This document shows, piece by piece, positions 17,079-26,286 of a stretch of 64,000 nt of DNA. Numbering within the stretch: position 1 is the stretch's first letter; the number at the start of each line of letters is the position of its first letter. Where the stretch lies: positions 248,001 through 312,000 of the forward strand of contig NZ_JAALFC010000001.1 of NCBI RefSeq assembly GCF_011058155.1, read 5' to 3'. The notes below the pieces were generated by a model, which was not told where the DNA came from, searched no databases, and saw only the letters and a program-made list of their open reading frames with translations. The translations under genes were made by a program, and so were the position numbers. The stretch comes from Litoribacterium kuwaitense (GTDB lineage: Bacteria; Bacillota; Bacilli; Bacillales; DSM-28697).

Positions 17079-18236
17079 ATGGTTGATGAAGTAAACCAAG
17101 AGCAAGAAATGTCCGAAATCAAATCTTTTTCTGCGGGCGATTTAGTGAAGGGTACTGTCACTAAAATCGAAGATAAGCAAGTTCTCGTAGACGTAGGATA
17201 TAAAGTGGATGGGATTGTACCTATTAAATCATTATCCAGTTTGCACGTCGAGTCACCTGCAGATGTTGTAGAAACCGGTGAAGAGTTAGAGTTAAAAGTG
17301 ATCAAAATTGATGACGATGAATTAATCTTGTCCAAGCAAGCAGTGGATGAAGAAAAAGCATGGGAAGACCTAGAGCAAAAATTTGAAAACAACGTGACTT
17401 TCGAAGCGGAAGTGAAAGAAGTTGTTAAAGGTGGACTCGTCGTAGATTTAGGCGTCCGTGGCTTCATCCCAGCTTCTCTAGTCGAGCGTCACTATGTAGA
17501 AAACTTTGACGACTATAAAGGTCGTACTTTGACACTAAAAGTGCTTGAGCTTGACCGAGACAAAAATCGTGTCATTCTGTCACACCGTGCTGTTGTTGAT
17601 GAGGAAATTCAACAGAAAAAAGGTGATACGCTTGCTTCATTAGAAGCAGGACAAGTGTTGCCTGGTACAGTTCAGCGTTTGACTGATTTTGGTGCGTTTG
17701 TAGACATCGGTGGCATTGACGGCCTAGTTCATATTTCACAATTGGCTCACCATCATGTTGAAAAGCCATCTGATGTTGTTGAGGAAGGTCAAGAAGTACA
17801 AGTGAAAGTGCTTTCTGTTGATCACGACAATGAGCGCATTTCTCTGTCCATTAAAGAAACACTTCCTGGTCCATGGGAAGAAGTTGCAAATAAAGTTCAA
17901 GCTGGCGATGAGCTTGACGGTACTGTAAAGCGCCTTGTTTCTTTCGGTGCGTTCGTAGAAATCTTGCCTGGTGTTGAAGGTCTCGTTCATATTTCACAGA
18001 TCTCGAACCGCCATATTGGTACGCCTCATGAGGTGTTAGAAGAAGGACAGGAAGTTCGCGTGAAAGTGCTAGAAGTGAACCCGGATGAGCACCGGGTATC
18101 ATTAAGCATTCGCGACCTGCTTGAAGAGTCTGCTCAAGAAGAACACCACGCTGTAACTCCTTCTTATGAGGAAGAAGATGGTTCCGGTGTGAAGCTTGGC
18201 GACTTGTTTGGCGACGCTTTGAAAAAATTTAAATAA
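17079..18236 (+). CDS. ypfD: Ribosomal protein S1 homologue with four S1 domains
   Basis: 385 residues made of four S1 RNA-binding domains (about 18-85, 103-168, 189-257 and 274-343), the last two being the canonical GFGAFVDI/SFGAFVEI type with VHISQ. Acidic tail. Bacillus proteins of this type (YpfD, often annotated rpsA) are shorter than the six-domain S1 of Gram-negatives and are not essential for all translation. AAGGAGG ends eight bases before the ATG at 17079; an in-frame ATG at 17052 has no ribosome site. Confidence 0.92.
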   Translation: MVDEVNQEQEMSEIKSFSAGDLVKGTVTKIEDKQVLVDVGYKVDGIVPIKSLSSLHVESPADVVETGEELELKVIKIDDDELILSKQAVDEEKAWEDLEQKFENNVTFEAEVKEVVKGGLVVDLGVRGFIPASLVERHYVENFDDYKGRTLTLKVLELDRDKNRVILSHRAVVDEEIQQKKGDTLASLEAGQVLPGTVQRLTDFGAFVDIGGIDGLVHISQLAHHHVEKPSDVVEEGQEVQVKVLSVDHDNERISLSIKETLPGPWEEVANKVQAGDELDGTVKRLVSFGAFVEILPGVEGLVHISQISNRHIGTPHEVLEEGQEVRVKVLEVNPDEHRVSLSIRDLLEESAQEEHHAVTPSYEEEDGSGVKLGDLFGDALKKFK

Positions 18237-18246
18237 TGGTGATGTT

Positions 18247-19299
18247 GTGAAACGCGCACAAAGAAAACTGGATCATATTCAAGGAGCTATGGTAGAAAAG
18301 GAGACAGGCGGAGCTGGTTTTGAGCATGTCACTTTTATCCACCAAAGTCTGCCTGAGTGTGATTTGCGAGACGTTTCACTGCAATCTGGAATAGGCGAAC
18401 TTACATTAAGTTCGCCTATTTTTATCAATGCGATGACAGGTGGCGGTGGAGAAGAAACGTTTCTGATTAATCAAGGCATTGCCCGCGTGGCGAGAAAAAC
18501 AGGCGTGGCGATGGCTGTCGGTTCTCAAATGGCTGCTGTCAAAGATCAAGCCCAAAGATATACATACGAGGTCGTCAGAGAAGAGAATCCAGACGGTATT
18601 TTGTTTGCAAATCTTGGGATGGATGCCACTGCTGAGCAAGCAAAAGAGGCCGTTGATATCATTGCCGCAGATGCACTGCAAATTCACTTAAATGTGATTC
18701 AAGAGCTTGTCATGCCTGAAGGAGATCGCTCGTTTTCAACGGTTTTAGCCCGTCTAGAACAGATTGTACAAGCGATTAATGTGCCAGTGATCGTTAAGGA
18801 AGTTGGTTTTGGGATGAGCTATGAAACCGCTCGAAGCTTACAGTCAATTGGTGTAGCGGCAGTGGATGTCGCTGGTTTCGGGGGCACAAACTTTTCAAGA
18901 ATTGAGAATGACCGTCGCACTCGTTCGATGGACTTTTTTAATGAGTGGGGCATCCCGACGACTTGCGCGTTGGCTGAGCTTCGCTTACGACATCTGCAGG
19001 TTCCAGTGTTAGGGTCTGGCGGGATTACGTCGCCTTTAGATGTGGTGAAGGCGCTCGCTTTAGGCGCCTCAGCAGTTGGTGTGGCTGGTATAGCGTTAAG
19101 GACGTTTATGTCTGAAGGGGAAGAAGCGCTTGAGCAGTTGCTGGTTGATTGGCACAATGACATGATCACCATCATGACAGCGCTTGGTGTGACGAAGCCT
19201 CAGCAGTTGTCTAGTGCTCCTATACTCGTATCTGGATATGTACATCATTGGCTGACGGAGCGTGGATTATATACGAGCGAGTTCGCTCAACCGAAGTAA
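18247..19299 (+). CDS. fni: Type 2 isopentenyl-diphosphate delta-isomerase
   Basis: 350-residue FMN-dependent enzyme that interconverts IPP and DMAPP, needed for menaquinone and undecaprenyl chains. Recognised by the TIM-barrel blocks INAMTGGGGEETF, MAVGSQMAAV, LHLNVIQELVMPEGDR-type segment (HLNVIQELVMPEGD) and the glycine-rich FMN phosphate site GSGGITSPLDV. GTG start at 18247 with a weak ribosome site (TGGTGATG), ten bases after the ypfD stop. The prenyl synthase genes hepS/hepT lie 9 kb downstream. Confidence 0.93.
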   Translation: MKRAQRKLDHIQGAMVEKETGGAGFEHVTFIHQSLPECDLRDVSLQSGIGELTLSSPIFINAMTGGGGEETFLINQGIARVARKTGVAMAVGSQMAAVKDQAQRYTYEVVREENPDGILFANLGMDATAEQAKEAVDIIAADALQIHLNVIQELVMPEGDRSFSTVLARLEQIVQAINVPVIVKEVGFGMSYETARSLQSIGVAAVDVAGFGGTNFSRIENDRRTRSMDFFNEWGIPTTCALAELRLRHLQVPVLGSGGITSPLDVVKALALGASAVGVAGIALRTFMSEGEEALEQLLVDWHNDMITIMTALGVTKPQQLSSAPILVSGYVHHWLTERGLYTSEFAQPK

Positions 19300-19301
19300 A
19301 G

Positions 19302-19340
19302 CCAAGCGGTGTATGCTTTTTACAGCAACGCTTGGTTTTT
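19302..19340 (+). terminator. Intrinsic terminator of fni
   Basis: CCAAGCG (19302-19308) pairs with CGCTTGG (19329-19335), followed by TTTTT. Confidence 0.8.
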
Positions 19341-19392
19341 CACGTGCTTTGTGATTGAAATGCGTCCTAATGAGTCATAATGGAGGCTAGAG

Positions 19393-20010
19393 GTGATTAA
19401 ATTGTGGCCCTCCTTCGGCTTATTATGGCTTGCGTGGCTCGTATGGTTATACATGACATTTTTTGCAGAACGCTCGGCTCGGAGAACCCGAGTCGCTGCT
19501 AGTGTTTTAAGTGCGATTATTTTGTCTGCGCTTGAAGTTCCCTTCTTTTATGAAAACCAAGTCAATGCAGGCTTTGTCTTTGTTGGCTGGCTCGGGTTTT
19601 GGCACATTTTTAACAATGCTGGGGGCTCGCTTCTGCGCCGGTTTTTTTCAATGCTTACGTGTGCTTTTTGTTTCGCATTTTTTGAGTTGTTTTTATTATA
19701 TGATCCTGTATGGACAGTACTCGATAAACAATGGTTGGTCGGATCCATTCTTTTTTTTCTGACACTCCTTTTGGCGAAGCGTACAATTGATCGATTGTCG
19801 TATATTGCTGGTGGGATGGTGCAAGGAGCCTTTCTCGTCATGCTTGTATTAAAAAAAGTGAACATGTCTTATATGCTTGGTACAATGATACAGGCTGATA
19901 TACTTGTCGTCGTTTTATTATTGCATGGTGGATGGCACTTCATGAAAGCAGGCATTCGAAAGTTAGAAGCGAAAGTGTTGCAAAAACAAGGGTGGACCGG
20001 GCGTGTCTAG
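19393..20010 (+). CDS. yphA: Multi-spanning membrane protein YphA
   Basis: 205 residues with about six to seven hydrophobic segments and a basic C-terminal tail. Occupies the yphA position between fni and der. Starts with GTG at 19393 behind TGGAGG. No catalytic motif is visible and the function is not known to me. Confidence 0.7.
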   Translation: MIKLWPSFGLLWLAWLVWLYMTFFAERSARRTRVAASVLSAIILSALEVPFFYENQVNAGFVFVGWLGFWHIFNNAGGSLLRRFFSMLTCAFCFAFFELFLLYDPVWTVLDKQWLVGSILFFLTLLLAKRTIDRLSYIAGGMVQGAFLVMLVLKKVNMSYMLGTMIQADILVVVLLLHGGWHFMKAGIRKLEAKVLQKQGWTGRV

Positions 20011-20067
20011 ACTGTCTTTGATAGAAGTGTGACTAAAAGATTGTAAAAAAAGAAAGGTGGGAAACGC

Positions 20068-21390
20068 ATGAGTAAACCCGTTTTAGCGATTGTTGGTCGA
20101 CCGAATGTCGGGAAATCAACGATATTTAATCGCTTGATAGGTCAAAGGTTGTCGATCGTTGAAGATACACCAGGCGTAACGAGAGACCGTATATACGGCA
20201 CATCAGAGTGGATTGGCACTGATTTTCATGTCATCGATACAGGCGGGATCGATTTACGGGATGAACCCTTGCTTGCCCGTGTCCGTGAGCAAGCAGAAAT
20301 CGCTATGGACGAAGCAGATGTGATTTTATTTATGGTCAATGGGCAGGAAGGCGTTACTGCAGCAGATCAAACGGTTGCCGAACGCTTATATCGAAGTGGA
20401 AAGCCCGTGCTTCTTGTGGTCAACAAAATGGATAATCCACAAATGCGCGAAGATATTTACGACTATTATGCGCTAGGCTTTGGGGAGCCTTATCCGGTTT
20501 CAGGAGCGCATGGAAGTGGATTAGGTGATTTACTGGATGCTGTCGTGGAAGCTTTTGGTTCGCTGACAACGGAAGAGGATGAAGATCCTGAAGCCATTCG
20601 TTTTTCATTTATTGGTCGACCGAATGTCGGGAAATCCTCGCTCGTCAATGCCATTCTTGGTGAAGAAAGAGCGATCGTATCAGATATTCCTGGTACGACA
20701 CGCGATGCGACAGATACACCATTTGAGCATGATCAGCAATCGTATGTCATTATGGACACAGCCGGTATGCGTAAACGTGGGAAGGTTTACGAAAAAACGG
20801 AAAAATACAGCGTTCTACGGGCACAAAAGGCGATTGAACGATCGGATGTTTGTGTCATCGTCTTAAATGGTGAGGAAGGGATTATTGAGCAGGATAAAAA
20901 GATTGCTGGTTATGCCCATCAAGGTGGACGGGCGGTTGTCATTGCGGTTAACAAATGGGATGCTGTTGAAAAAGATGAAAGAACGATGCAGAGCTTCTCT
21001 AAGAACGTTCGTGCTCATTTTCCCTTTTTAGCTTATGCACCGATTGTTTTTTTATCAGCACTGACGACAAAACGGATGCATACCCTTCTTCCTGCCATCC
21101 GATTAGCAGCTGATAATCACGCGATGCGCGTCCAGACAAACGTACTAAATGACGTCATTTCCGATGCAGTGGCCGTCAATCCTCCGCCAACTGACAAAGG
21201 TCGACGATTAAAGGTGCTCTATGCCACTCAAGTGAGTGTAAAGCCACCGACCTTCGTGCTGTTTGTGAACGACCCTGAGCTACTTCATTTTACTTATCAG
21301 CGTTTCTTAGAAAATAAAATTCGTGAGGCATTTGATTTTACCGGAACACCGATTAACATTTACCCGCGCATGCGAAAAAAAGAGCGGTAA
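20068..21390 (+). CDS. der: Ribosome-assembly GTPase Der (EngA)
   Basis: 440-residue essential GTPase for 50S subunit maturation, with two G domains and a C-terminal KH-like domain. First domain: GRPNVGKST (10-18), DTGG, NKMD; second: GRPNVGKSS near 182, DTAG near 230, NKWD near 298. KH-like part from about 350 to 440. AAAGGTGGG precedes the ATG at 20068. gpsA follows after about 20 bases, as in B. subtilis. Confidence 0.96.
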   Translation: MSKPVLAIVGRPNVGKSTIFNRLIGQRLSIVEDTPGVTRDRIYGTSEWIGTDFHVIDTGGIDLRDEPLLARVREQAEIAMDEADVILFMVNGQEGVTAADQTVAERLYRSGKPVLLVVNKMDNPQMREDIYDYYALGFGEPYPVSGAHGSGLGDLLDAVVEAFGSLTTEEDEDPEAIRFSFIGRPNVGKSSLVNAILGEERAIVSDIPGTTRDATDTPFEHDQQSYVIMDTAGMRKRGKVYEKTEKYSVLRAQKAIERSDVCVIVLNGEEGIIEQDKKIAGYAHQGGRAVVIAVNKWDAVEKDERTMQSFSKNVRAHFPFLAYAPIVFLSALTTKRMHTLLPAIRLAADNHAMRVQTNVLNDVISDAVAVNPPPTDKGRRLKVLYATQVSVKPPTFVLFVNDPELLHFTYQRFLENKIREAFDFTGTPINIYPRMRKKER

Positions 21391-21409
21391 AGTAAAAGGA
21401 GGAATGAAG

Positions 21410-22435
21410 GTGGCACGAATCGCAGTTATTGGCGCCGGAAGCTGGGGCACTGCCTTGTCAATGGTTCTTGCTGATAATGGGCACAGTGTATCGTTGTGGA
21501 CACATCGTGAAGATCTCGCGAACGATATAAATGAACGTCAGCAAAATGAGCAATATTTACAAGGTGTTAAGCTACCTGAATCGATTCAAGCGACGACATC
21601 ACTCGAAACCGTTTTAGAGGACGTGCATACATGCATCCTCGCTATCCCGACAAAGGCACTCCGTGAGGTGTTAAGGCAAATGATCCCCGCCTTAACGAAA
21701 GAACTATGTTGGGTCCATGCACTAAAAGGGATCGAGCCGGGAACTTATCTAAGGCCGTCAGAAATTGTCCGTGCAGAAATTCCTGATCATTTTCGAAAAG
21801 ACGTTGCTGTTTTATCCGGACCAAGTCATGCTGAAGAAGTGTGTGAACGAAAGCCGACGACCGTTGTTATTGCTGCTGCTCGTATGGAAACGTCAACGTT
21901 CGTACAAGATTTATTTATGAACGATGTTTTTCGTGTGTATACGAATGCTGATTTTGTCGGTGTCGAGCTTGGCGGCGCGTTAAAAAATATCATTGCGCTC
22001 GGTGCTGGCATTTCTGATGGTTTAGGGTATGGCGACAACGCAAAAGCGGCTTTAATTACGAGGGGATTAGCGGAAATCTCTCGCCTTGGCAGTCGTCTTG
22101 GTGGAAATCCTTTAACGTTCTCTGGCTTGACTGGCATGGGTGATCTCATTGCCACATGTACGAGTGTGCATAGTCGTAATTGGAAGGCGGGCTATCTTTT
22201 AGGAAGTGGTCACTCACCAGAGGAAACGCTTAGTCAAATGAAGATGGTTGTTGAAGGTGTTCGAACGACTGAAGCGGTCTACCAGTTAGCCAGTGAGCGT
22301 GACGTAGATATGCCGATTACTCGTGCCATTTATGATGTTTGGTTTAAGGAGAAGGAAGCAAAGGTCGCTGTAGATGAGTTGATGAGTAGAGACCGCCGGA
22401 GAGAAATGGAGTTGTTCGGTGAAGAACCTTTTTAA
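21410..22435 (+). CDS. gpsA: Glycerol-3-phosphate dehydrogenase [NAD(P)+]
   Basis: Reduces dihydroxyacetone phosphate to sn-glycerol-3-phosphate for phospholipids and wall teichoic acid. Rossmann motif GAGSWGTA at the N-terminus, the substrate block ELGGALKNIIALGAGI with the catalytic lysine, and GYGDNAKAALITRG are present; 341 residues. GTG at 21410 is chosen because AAAAGGAGG ends about seven bases before it, but only one base before the in-frame ATG at 21404, which would add two residues. Follows der closely. Confidence 0.94.
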   Translation: MARIAVIGAGSWGTALSMVLADNGHSVSLWTHREDLANDINERQQNEQYLQGVKLPESIQATTSLETVLEDVHTCILAIPTKALREVLRQMIPALTKELCWVHALKGIEPGTYLRPSEIVRAEIPDHFRKDVAVLSGPSHAEEVCERKPTTVVIAAARMETSTFVQDLFMNDVFRVYTNADFVGVELGGALKNIIALGAGISDGLGYGDNAKAALITRGLAEISRLGSRLGGNPLTFSGLTGMGDLIATCTSVHSRNWKAGYLLGSGHSPEETLSQMKMVVEGVRTTEAVYQLASERDVDMPITRAIYDVWFKEKEAKVAVDELMSRDRRREMELFGEEPF

Positions 22436-22462
22436 ATAGGCAGTAGCGCGCTCATTTTTAGC

Positions 22463-22560
22463 TGTTAACGCATACGTTAAAGGAAAGCCCCTAGGGTTGA
22501 ATAGGTGAATGAAAGCCTGTAAAACTAAAACGGCTAGGGGCTTGTGGCGTTCAAGGGAAA
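22463..22560 (+). other. Structured intergenic sequence with nested inverted repeats
   Basis: A small hairpin TTAACG-CATA-CGTTAA (near 22463-22480) is followed by a perfect 10-bp stem AAGCCCCTAG (22485-22494) / CTAGGGGCTT (22534-22543) enclosing 39 bases. No open frame with a ribosome site. It could be the 3' end of the gpsA transcript or a small structured RNA; nothing known was recognised. Confidence 0.35.
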
Positions 22561-22568
22561 GTTGTAAC

Positions 22569-22594
22569 GGCGGGGGAGGCCTCGCCGCTTTTTT
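22569..22594 (+). terminator. Intrinsic terminator downstream of gpsA
   Basis: GGCGGGG, GAGG loop, CCTCGCC (22569-22586), with one G-U pair, followed by GC and six T. Confidence 0.85.
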
Positions 22595-22670
22595 ATTCAC
22601 TTTATAGTAAATCAAGGCGAAAGTCATTTTGCCTGTGATATAATGGGACGTGTTTAAAGGAGGGGAAGTC

Positions 22671-22871
22671 ATGTCTGTTGGGCTTATAAAAATGTGGATT
22701 GCACTTGGAGCAATCGGACTGATGTTTTTAGCTGTTGTGTTTATTTTGGCAAGCCGCTTTAAATTACAAGGGTTTTTTAAAAGCTTTACTGCGGTGATTG
22801 CATACATATGCATGGTTTTTGCAGGTCTTCTGATTGTTTTTGTCGTTTTTTCAGGACCGGTTGATTCGTAA
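22671..22871 (+). CDS. yphE: Small membrane protein YphE (DUF2768-like)
   Basis: 66 residues, two transmembrane helices (about 6-28 and 37-60). AAAGGAGGGG lies seven bases before ATG 22671, and a TATAAT box stands at 22639-22644. The position, directly before yphF and spoIVA, matches yphE of B. subtilis. Function unknown; sporulation expression is possible from context only. Confidence 0.75.
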   Translation: MSVGLIKMWIALGAIGLMFLAVVFILASRFKLQGFFKSFTAVIAYICMVFAGLLIVFVVFSGPVDS

Positions 22872-22884
22872 GGGGTGGATGAAA

Positions 22885-23586
22885 ATGATACGAAGACAGA
22901 TGGTAGTCGTTCTGACGGTGAGCCTCTTATTCCTGTCGGGGTGTATGTATCCTCGTGACTATGGTTCTTCGGCTCCGCCAGATGAACAGATCATGTTTGT
23001 CCAAAATGCTGTTGACCGCTTTCAGGAGCAAACAGGCGTTTTTCCGATTAAAAATAGTGAAGAAGATACGTCCGTCTATGAAAAATATACGATTGATTTT
23101 AGAAGGCTTTTAAACGGGTTTTTAAGTGAAGTTCCCTCTAATGCGTATGAAGCGGGAGGACATTATCAGTATGTGCTCGTTGATCCCGATGAGGCACCTA
23201 AGGTTAAGCTGATTGATTTACGGCATGCAGAAGAAATGCGTAGTTTACGACTACAATTAAACAGTTACATGCAGCGTTCAAATTATTTGCCTGTAGCCAG
23301 GGTGAAAGAAAATGGCCTGTTAGAAATAGATTATGAGAAAATGGGCTTAGATGAGCCGCCGTATGTAGAAAGTCCATATTCTCAAACGACGCTACCGATT
23401 GTGTTTGACGCTTCGGGAAATCTATATGTCGATTATGCTCCTGATATTTTTATGGCGTTGGAAGAAGGAGCGGAGGAGCCAGCGGGAGATTTGCGAGAGG
23501 TATTGGTTACAGACCATCCGATTGTTCCTGCTTTCTCAGTTCCGTATGCGATGGAAGATGAAACAATTGTTGCGCAAAAAGAATAA
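22885..23586 (+). CDS. yphF: Lipoprotein YphF
   Basis: 233-residue predicted lipoprotein: basic N-terminus, hydrophobic signal and lipobox LSGC (Cys19 or so), followed by a soluble extracytoplasmic domain rich in acidic residues. ATG 22885 is favoured over ATG 22879 because AAGGGGTGG ends directly before the latter. It follows yphE by 13 bases and precedes spoIVA as in B. subtilis. Function not known. Confidence 0.78.
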   Translation: MIRRQMVVVLTVSLLFLSGCMYPRDYGSSAPPDEQIMFVQNAVDRFQEQTGVFPIKNSEEDTSVYEKYTIDFRRLLNGFLSEVPSNAYEAGGHYQYVLVDPDEAPKVKLIDLRHAEEMRSLRLQLNSYMQRSNYLPVARVKENGLLEIDYEKMGLDEPPYVESPYSQTTLPIVFDASGNLYVDYAPDIFMALEEGAEEPAGDLREVLVTDHPIVPAFSVPYAMEDETIVAQKE

Positions 23587-23598
23587 AAGGCATGCATT

Positions 23599-23638
23599 CA
23601 ACCTCCGAATCATACGATGTGATGACGGAGGTTGTTTT
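23599..23638 (+). terminator. Intrinsic terminator of yphE-yphF
   Basis: CAACCTCCG (23599-23607) pairs perfectly with CGGAGGTTG (23626-23634), followed by TTTT. Confidence 0.8.
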
Positions 23639-23682
23639 ATGTAGAGGGACTCGCAATCATTCAACGATCGTCCAAACGTAGT

Positions 23683-23711
23683 CATATTTTTTATGGCGAT
23701 GCTCATACATT
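23683..23711 (+). promoter_or_regulatory. SigE-type promoter of spoIVA
   Basis: CATATT (23683-23688) and CATACATT (23704-23711) are separated by 15 bases and resemble the -35 and -10 of the mother-cell sigma factor SigE (-10 consensus CATACANT). They lie 68 bases before the spoIVA start. SigE control of spoIVA is known in B. subtilis; here it is inferred from the match. Confidence 0.6.
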
Positions 23712-23778
23712 GAGTTATGGGGTGAAGGGTGCCTTTACGAAAAATGGATGGTCACAAGTATATGCGGGAGGGGAAGCA

Positions 23779-25257
23779 ATGGAAAGAGTTGATATCTTCA
23801 AGGACATCGCAGAGCGCACCGGCGGTGATGTGTACCTTGGCGTAGTCGGAGCCGTTCGCACAGGCAAGTCTACTTTTATTAAGAAGTTTATGGAATTGGC
23901 TGTGCTGCCAAACATTGAAAACGAATCCGATCAAGCAAGAGCTCAGGACGAGCTGCCACAAAGTGCAGCAGGGCGGACGATTATGACGACTGAGCCAAAG
24001 TTTATACCGAATCAAGCCGTTTCAATTCAAGTTGATGAAGGTCTTGATGTCAACGTTCGCCTCGTTGACTGTGTTGGATACGCCGTCAAAGGCGCAAAAG
24101 GGTACGAAGATGAGAATGGGCCACGTATGATTCATACGCCTTGGTACGAGGATCCAATTCCGTTCACAGAGGCTGCTGAAATAGGAACGCGCAAAGTGAT
24201 TCAAGAGCACTCTACGATTGGGGTCGTCGTTACGTCTGATGGCACGATCGGCGAGATCGATCGTCGCGATTTTATTGAGGCGGAAGAGCGGGTCATCTCA
24301 GAGCTTAAAGAAGTTGGTAAACCATTTATTATGGTCATCAATTCTGCTCAGCCTCATCACCCAGATACGGAAGAATTAAGAATGTCACTCGAAGAACACT
24401 ACGATATTCCTGTATTAGCAATGAGTGTCGAAAGCATGCGAGAGCAAGATGCATATAGTGTGCTTAGAGAAGCGTTGTATGAGTTCCCAGTGCTTGAAGT
24501 CAATGTCAATTTGCCAAGCTGGGTCATGGTGTTGAAAGAAGATCACTGGCTGCGAGAGAGCTACCAAGCAGCGGTCCGCGATACGGTAAAAGATATTAAG
24601 CGCCTACGCGATGTTGATCGTGTTGTGGGACAATTTAGCGACTATGAATTTATTGATCAGGCTAATTTAGCCGGCATCGAAATGGGGCAAGGGATCGCGG
24701 AAATTGACTTATATGCACCAGATGATCTCTACGACCGTATTTTACAAGAGGTAGTCGGTGTGCAAATTCGCGGTAAAGACCATCTGCTCGAGTTGATGCA
24801 AAACTTTGCACATGCCAAAACGGAATACGATCAAGTATCTGATGCATTAAGAATGGTCAAGCAAACGGGGTATGGCGTAGCAGCTCCGGCACTGACAGAT
24901 ATGAGTCTTGAAGAACCAGAAATCATTCGTCAAGGACCTCGTTTCGGGGTGCGTTTAAAGGCAGTTGCACCATCAATTCATATGATTAAGGTCGATGTAG
25001 AATCTGAATTCGCCCCAATTATAGGCACCGAAAAACAGAGCGAAGAGTTGGTAAGGTATTTAATGCAAGACTTTGAGGATGATCCATTGTCCATTTGGAA
25101 TTCGGATATTTTCGGACGTTCGTTAAGTTCGATCGTTCGTGAAGGGATCCAAGCAAAGCTCTCATTGATGCCAGAAAATGCGCGATATAAACTTAAAGAA
25201 ACATTAGAGCGTATTATTAACGAAGGCTCTGGAGGCTTGATCGCGATTATTCTTTAA
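23779..25257 (+). CDS. spoIVA: Spore coat morphogenetic ATPase SpoIVA
   Basis: 492 residues, the same length as the B. subtilis protein. It hydrolyses ATP to polymerise irreversibly around the forespore and forms the basement layer of the coat. The N-terminal ATPase domain has Walker A GAVRTGKST (24-32) and a TRAFAC-like DCVGY segment; the C-terminal end (GGLIAIIL) is the conserved part that anchors through SpoVM. ATG 23779 follows GGGAGGGG by five bases; the frame is open further upstream to 23632 but that part contains the promoter and is not coding. Confidence 0.96.
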   Translation: MERVDIFKDIAERTGGDVYLGVVGAVRTGKSTFIKKFMELAVLPNIENESDQARAQDELPQSAAGRTIMTTEPKFIPNQAVSIQVDEGLDVNVRLVDCVGYAVKGAKGYEDENGPRMIHTPWYEDPIPFTEAAEIGTRKVIQEHSTIGVVVTSDGTIGEIDRRDFIEAEERVISELKEVGKPFIMVINSAQPHHPDTEELRMSLEEHYDIPVLAMSVESMREQDAYSVLREALYEFPVLEVNVNLPSWVMVLKEDHWLRESYQAAVRDTVKDIKRLRDVDRVVGQFSDYEFIDQANLAGIEMGQGIAEIDLYAPDDLYDRILQEVVGVQIRGKDHLLELMQNFAHAKTEYDQVSDALRMVKQTGYGVAAPALTDMSLEEPEIIRQGPRFGVRLKAVAPSIHMIKVDVESEFAPIIGTEKQSEELVRYLMQDFEDDPLSIWNSDIFGRSLSSIVREGIQAKLSLMPENARYKLKETLERIINEGSGGLIAIIL

Positions 25258-25263
25258 TTTTGT

Positions 25264-25285
25264 ACGCCTGCCACAGGGCGTTTTT
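25264..25285 (+). terminator. Intrinsic terminator of spoIVA
   Basis: ACGCCT (25264-25269) pairs with AGGGCGT (25275-25281, one bulge), followed by TTTTT. The group II intron begins three bases after the T run. Confidence 0.65.
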
Positions 25286-25288
25286 CTT

Positions 25289-25911
25289 GTGCGCCAGGCA
25301 TGGTGACGATCTAGGTGGTGAAAGTCCACTGTGGGGGTACACATCAACCAACCACTAAGGAAGCGCAAGGTACTTACTGTGAGGTAAGGGCTGAAGGAAG
25401 CGTGGAATAAAATCTTGGCTCGACGAACAGAAATCTGATACGAAGGCTCTATAAAAGGATGAGGCTCCAAGACAAGTCAAAGTCCAAAAGATGTGCGTAA
25501 CTTTATGGAGTAAATCAGGCGAGTAAAAGAGGAAAGATCGTTGTCTTACCCTGGGAGGTCTCACGGACAGCTAAGGAGTCCCCTAACAAGAAAGCTGGTT
25601 CGAAAAAGGTTTACCGTGAGAAGTCAGCCGAAGCCATAGTAGTGAGACTGATCACGAAGGGCTGAACAATTTATAGTGTTTCTACGCCAAGAATGCACGA
25701 AAGATAAACTTCAGAATGTGTTAATGAGGAAAGTATGAGCGTATCTCAAAGGATACTCAATAAACGCCTAAGACAGAGGGGTATCCCCTTTGCCTTAGAT
25801 TACTATCTAAAAGTACACACTGCGATATAAATTGAACCGCCGTATACGGAACCGTACGTACGGTGGTGGTGAGAGGGGCGGAAAGTGATTCAACTTTCCC
25901 TTCTACTCGAT
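25289..25911 (+). mobile_element. Group II intron without a usable reverse transcriptase gene (deleted or ORF-less copy)
   Basis: The 5' end GTGCGCCAGGCATGGTGACG and the block CTAGGTGGTGAAAGTCCAC are typical of bacterial group II domain I, followed by other conserved stretches (CTTACCCTGGGAGGTCTCAC, GAAGTCAGCCGAAGCCATAG). The 3' end has a domain V hairpin ACCGCCGTA / TACGGTGGT (about 25835-25870) and a domain VI stem GGAAAGT/ACTTTCC ending in CTACTCGAT. Length is about 620 bases against 1.9 kb or more for copies with the multifunctional intron protein; only about 21 codons (25676-25738) could be its N-terminal remnant. It sits directly behind the spoIVA terminator, a target habit known for some group II introns. 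Splicing would need a protein in trans. Confidence 0.85.
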
Positions 25912-26286
25912 TTTAGGCGATAAACTGAATGCGTTGATGCTAAAGGGTGTAGATGACGTCAAAAATGACTTTATCTGCGCTCTTTTAGTAAGATAAGGGG
26001 TCTACGCTCGTATCCGTTGCCTGTCTCTTGAGAAGTGAGCTTCTGTTCACCTATATCGTATGATTAAGTCAGTTTTCCGAAAAAAGTTGTATGCAAAGTA
26101 TTATAAATAAGCGGTTTTGTCTACACTGGAGATGTCAGCTTGCAGAAAGTGATCTGTCAAACGAAGGAGGATGAAGGATTTTCAACTGTCTTCGTCATAA
26201 ATTGTATCTATTTTCGTAATATGACTGGAATTTAAGTCCGTATCAACTTTTTTCCGCGTGAATCCCGAAAAAACAGCGTAAAATGA
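25912..26286 (+). other. Gap between intron and hbs promoter: two GTAGAC repeat copies, no gene
   Basis: No plausible coding frame. Besides the hairpin at 25942, a half copy GGTTTTGTCTACACTG is seen near 26111-26126, followed by TCAGCTTGCAGAA, which resembles the sequence near 1207-1240 upstream of serA. The rest is A+T-rich and unassigned. Confidence 0.5.
25942..25990 (+). repeat. Copy of dispersed GTAGAC hairpin repeat
   Basis: GTGTAGATGACGTCA, loop AAAA, TGACTTTATCTGCGC, then TCTTTT: a 15-bp stem with one mismatch and several G-U pairs. A second possible 3' arm GGGTCTACGC follows at about 26001. Closest relative is the copy at 12195. Confidence 0.55.

Noticed and set aside
23632-23778. 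Longer spoIVA reading frame starting at 23632
   Set aside because: The frame is open by chance; the part covers the yphF terminator T run and the SigE promoter, and the family protein starts at 23779 with a ribosome site.
25204-25564. Two minus-strand frames across the spoIVA end and the intron
   Set aside because: No ribosome sites, no recognisable protein; they lie on the complement of structured intron RNA.
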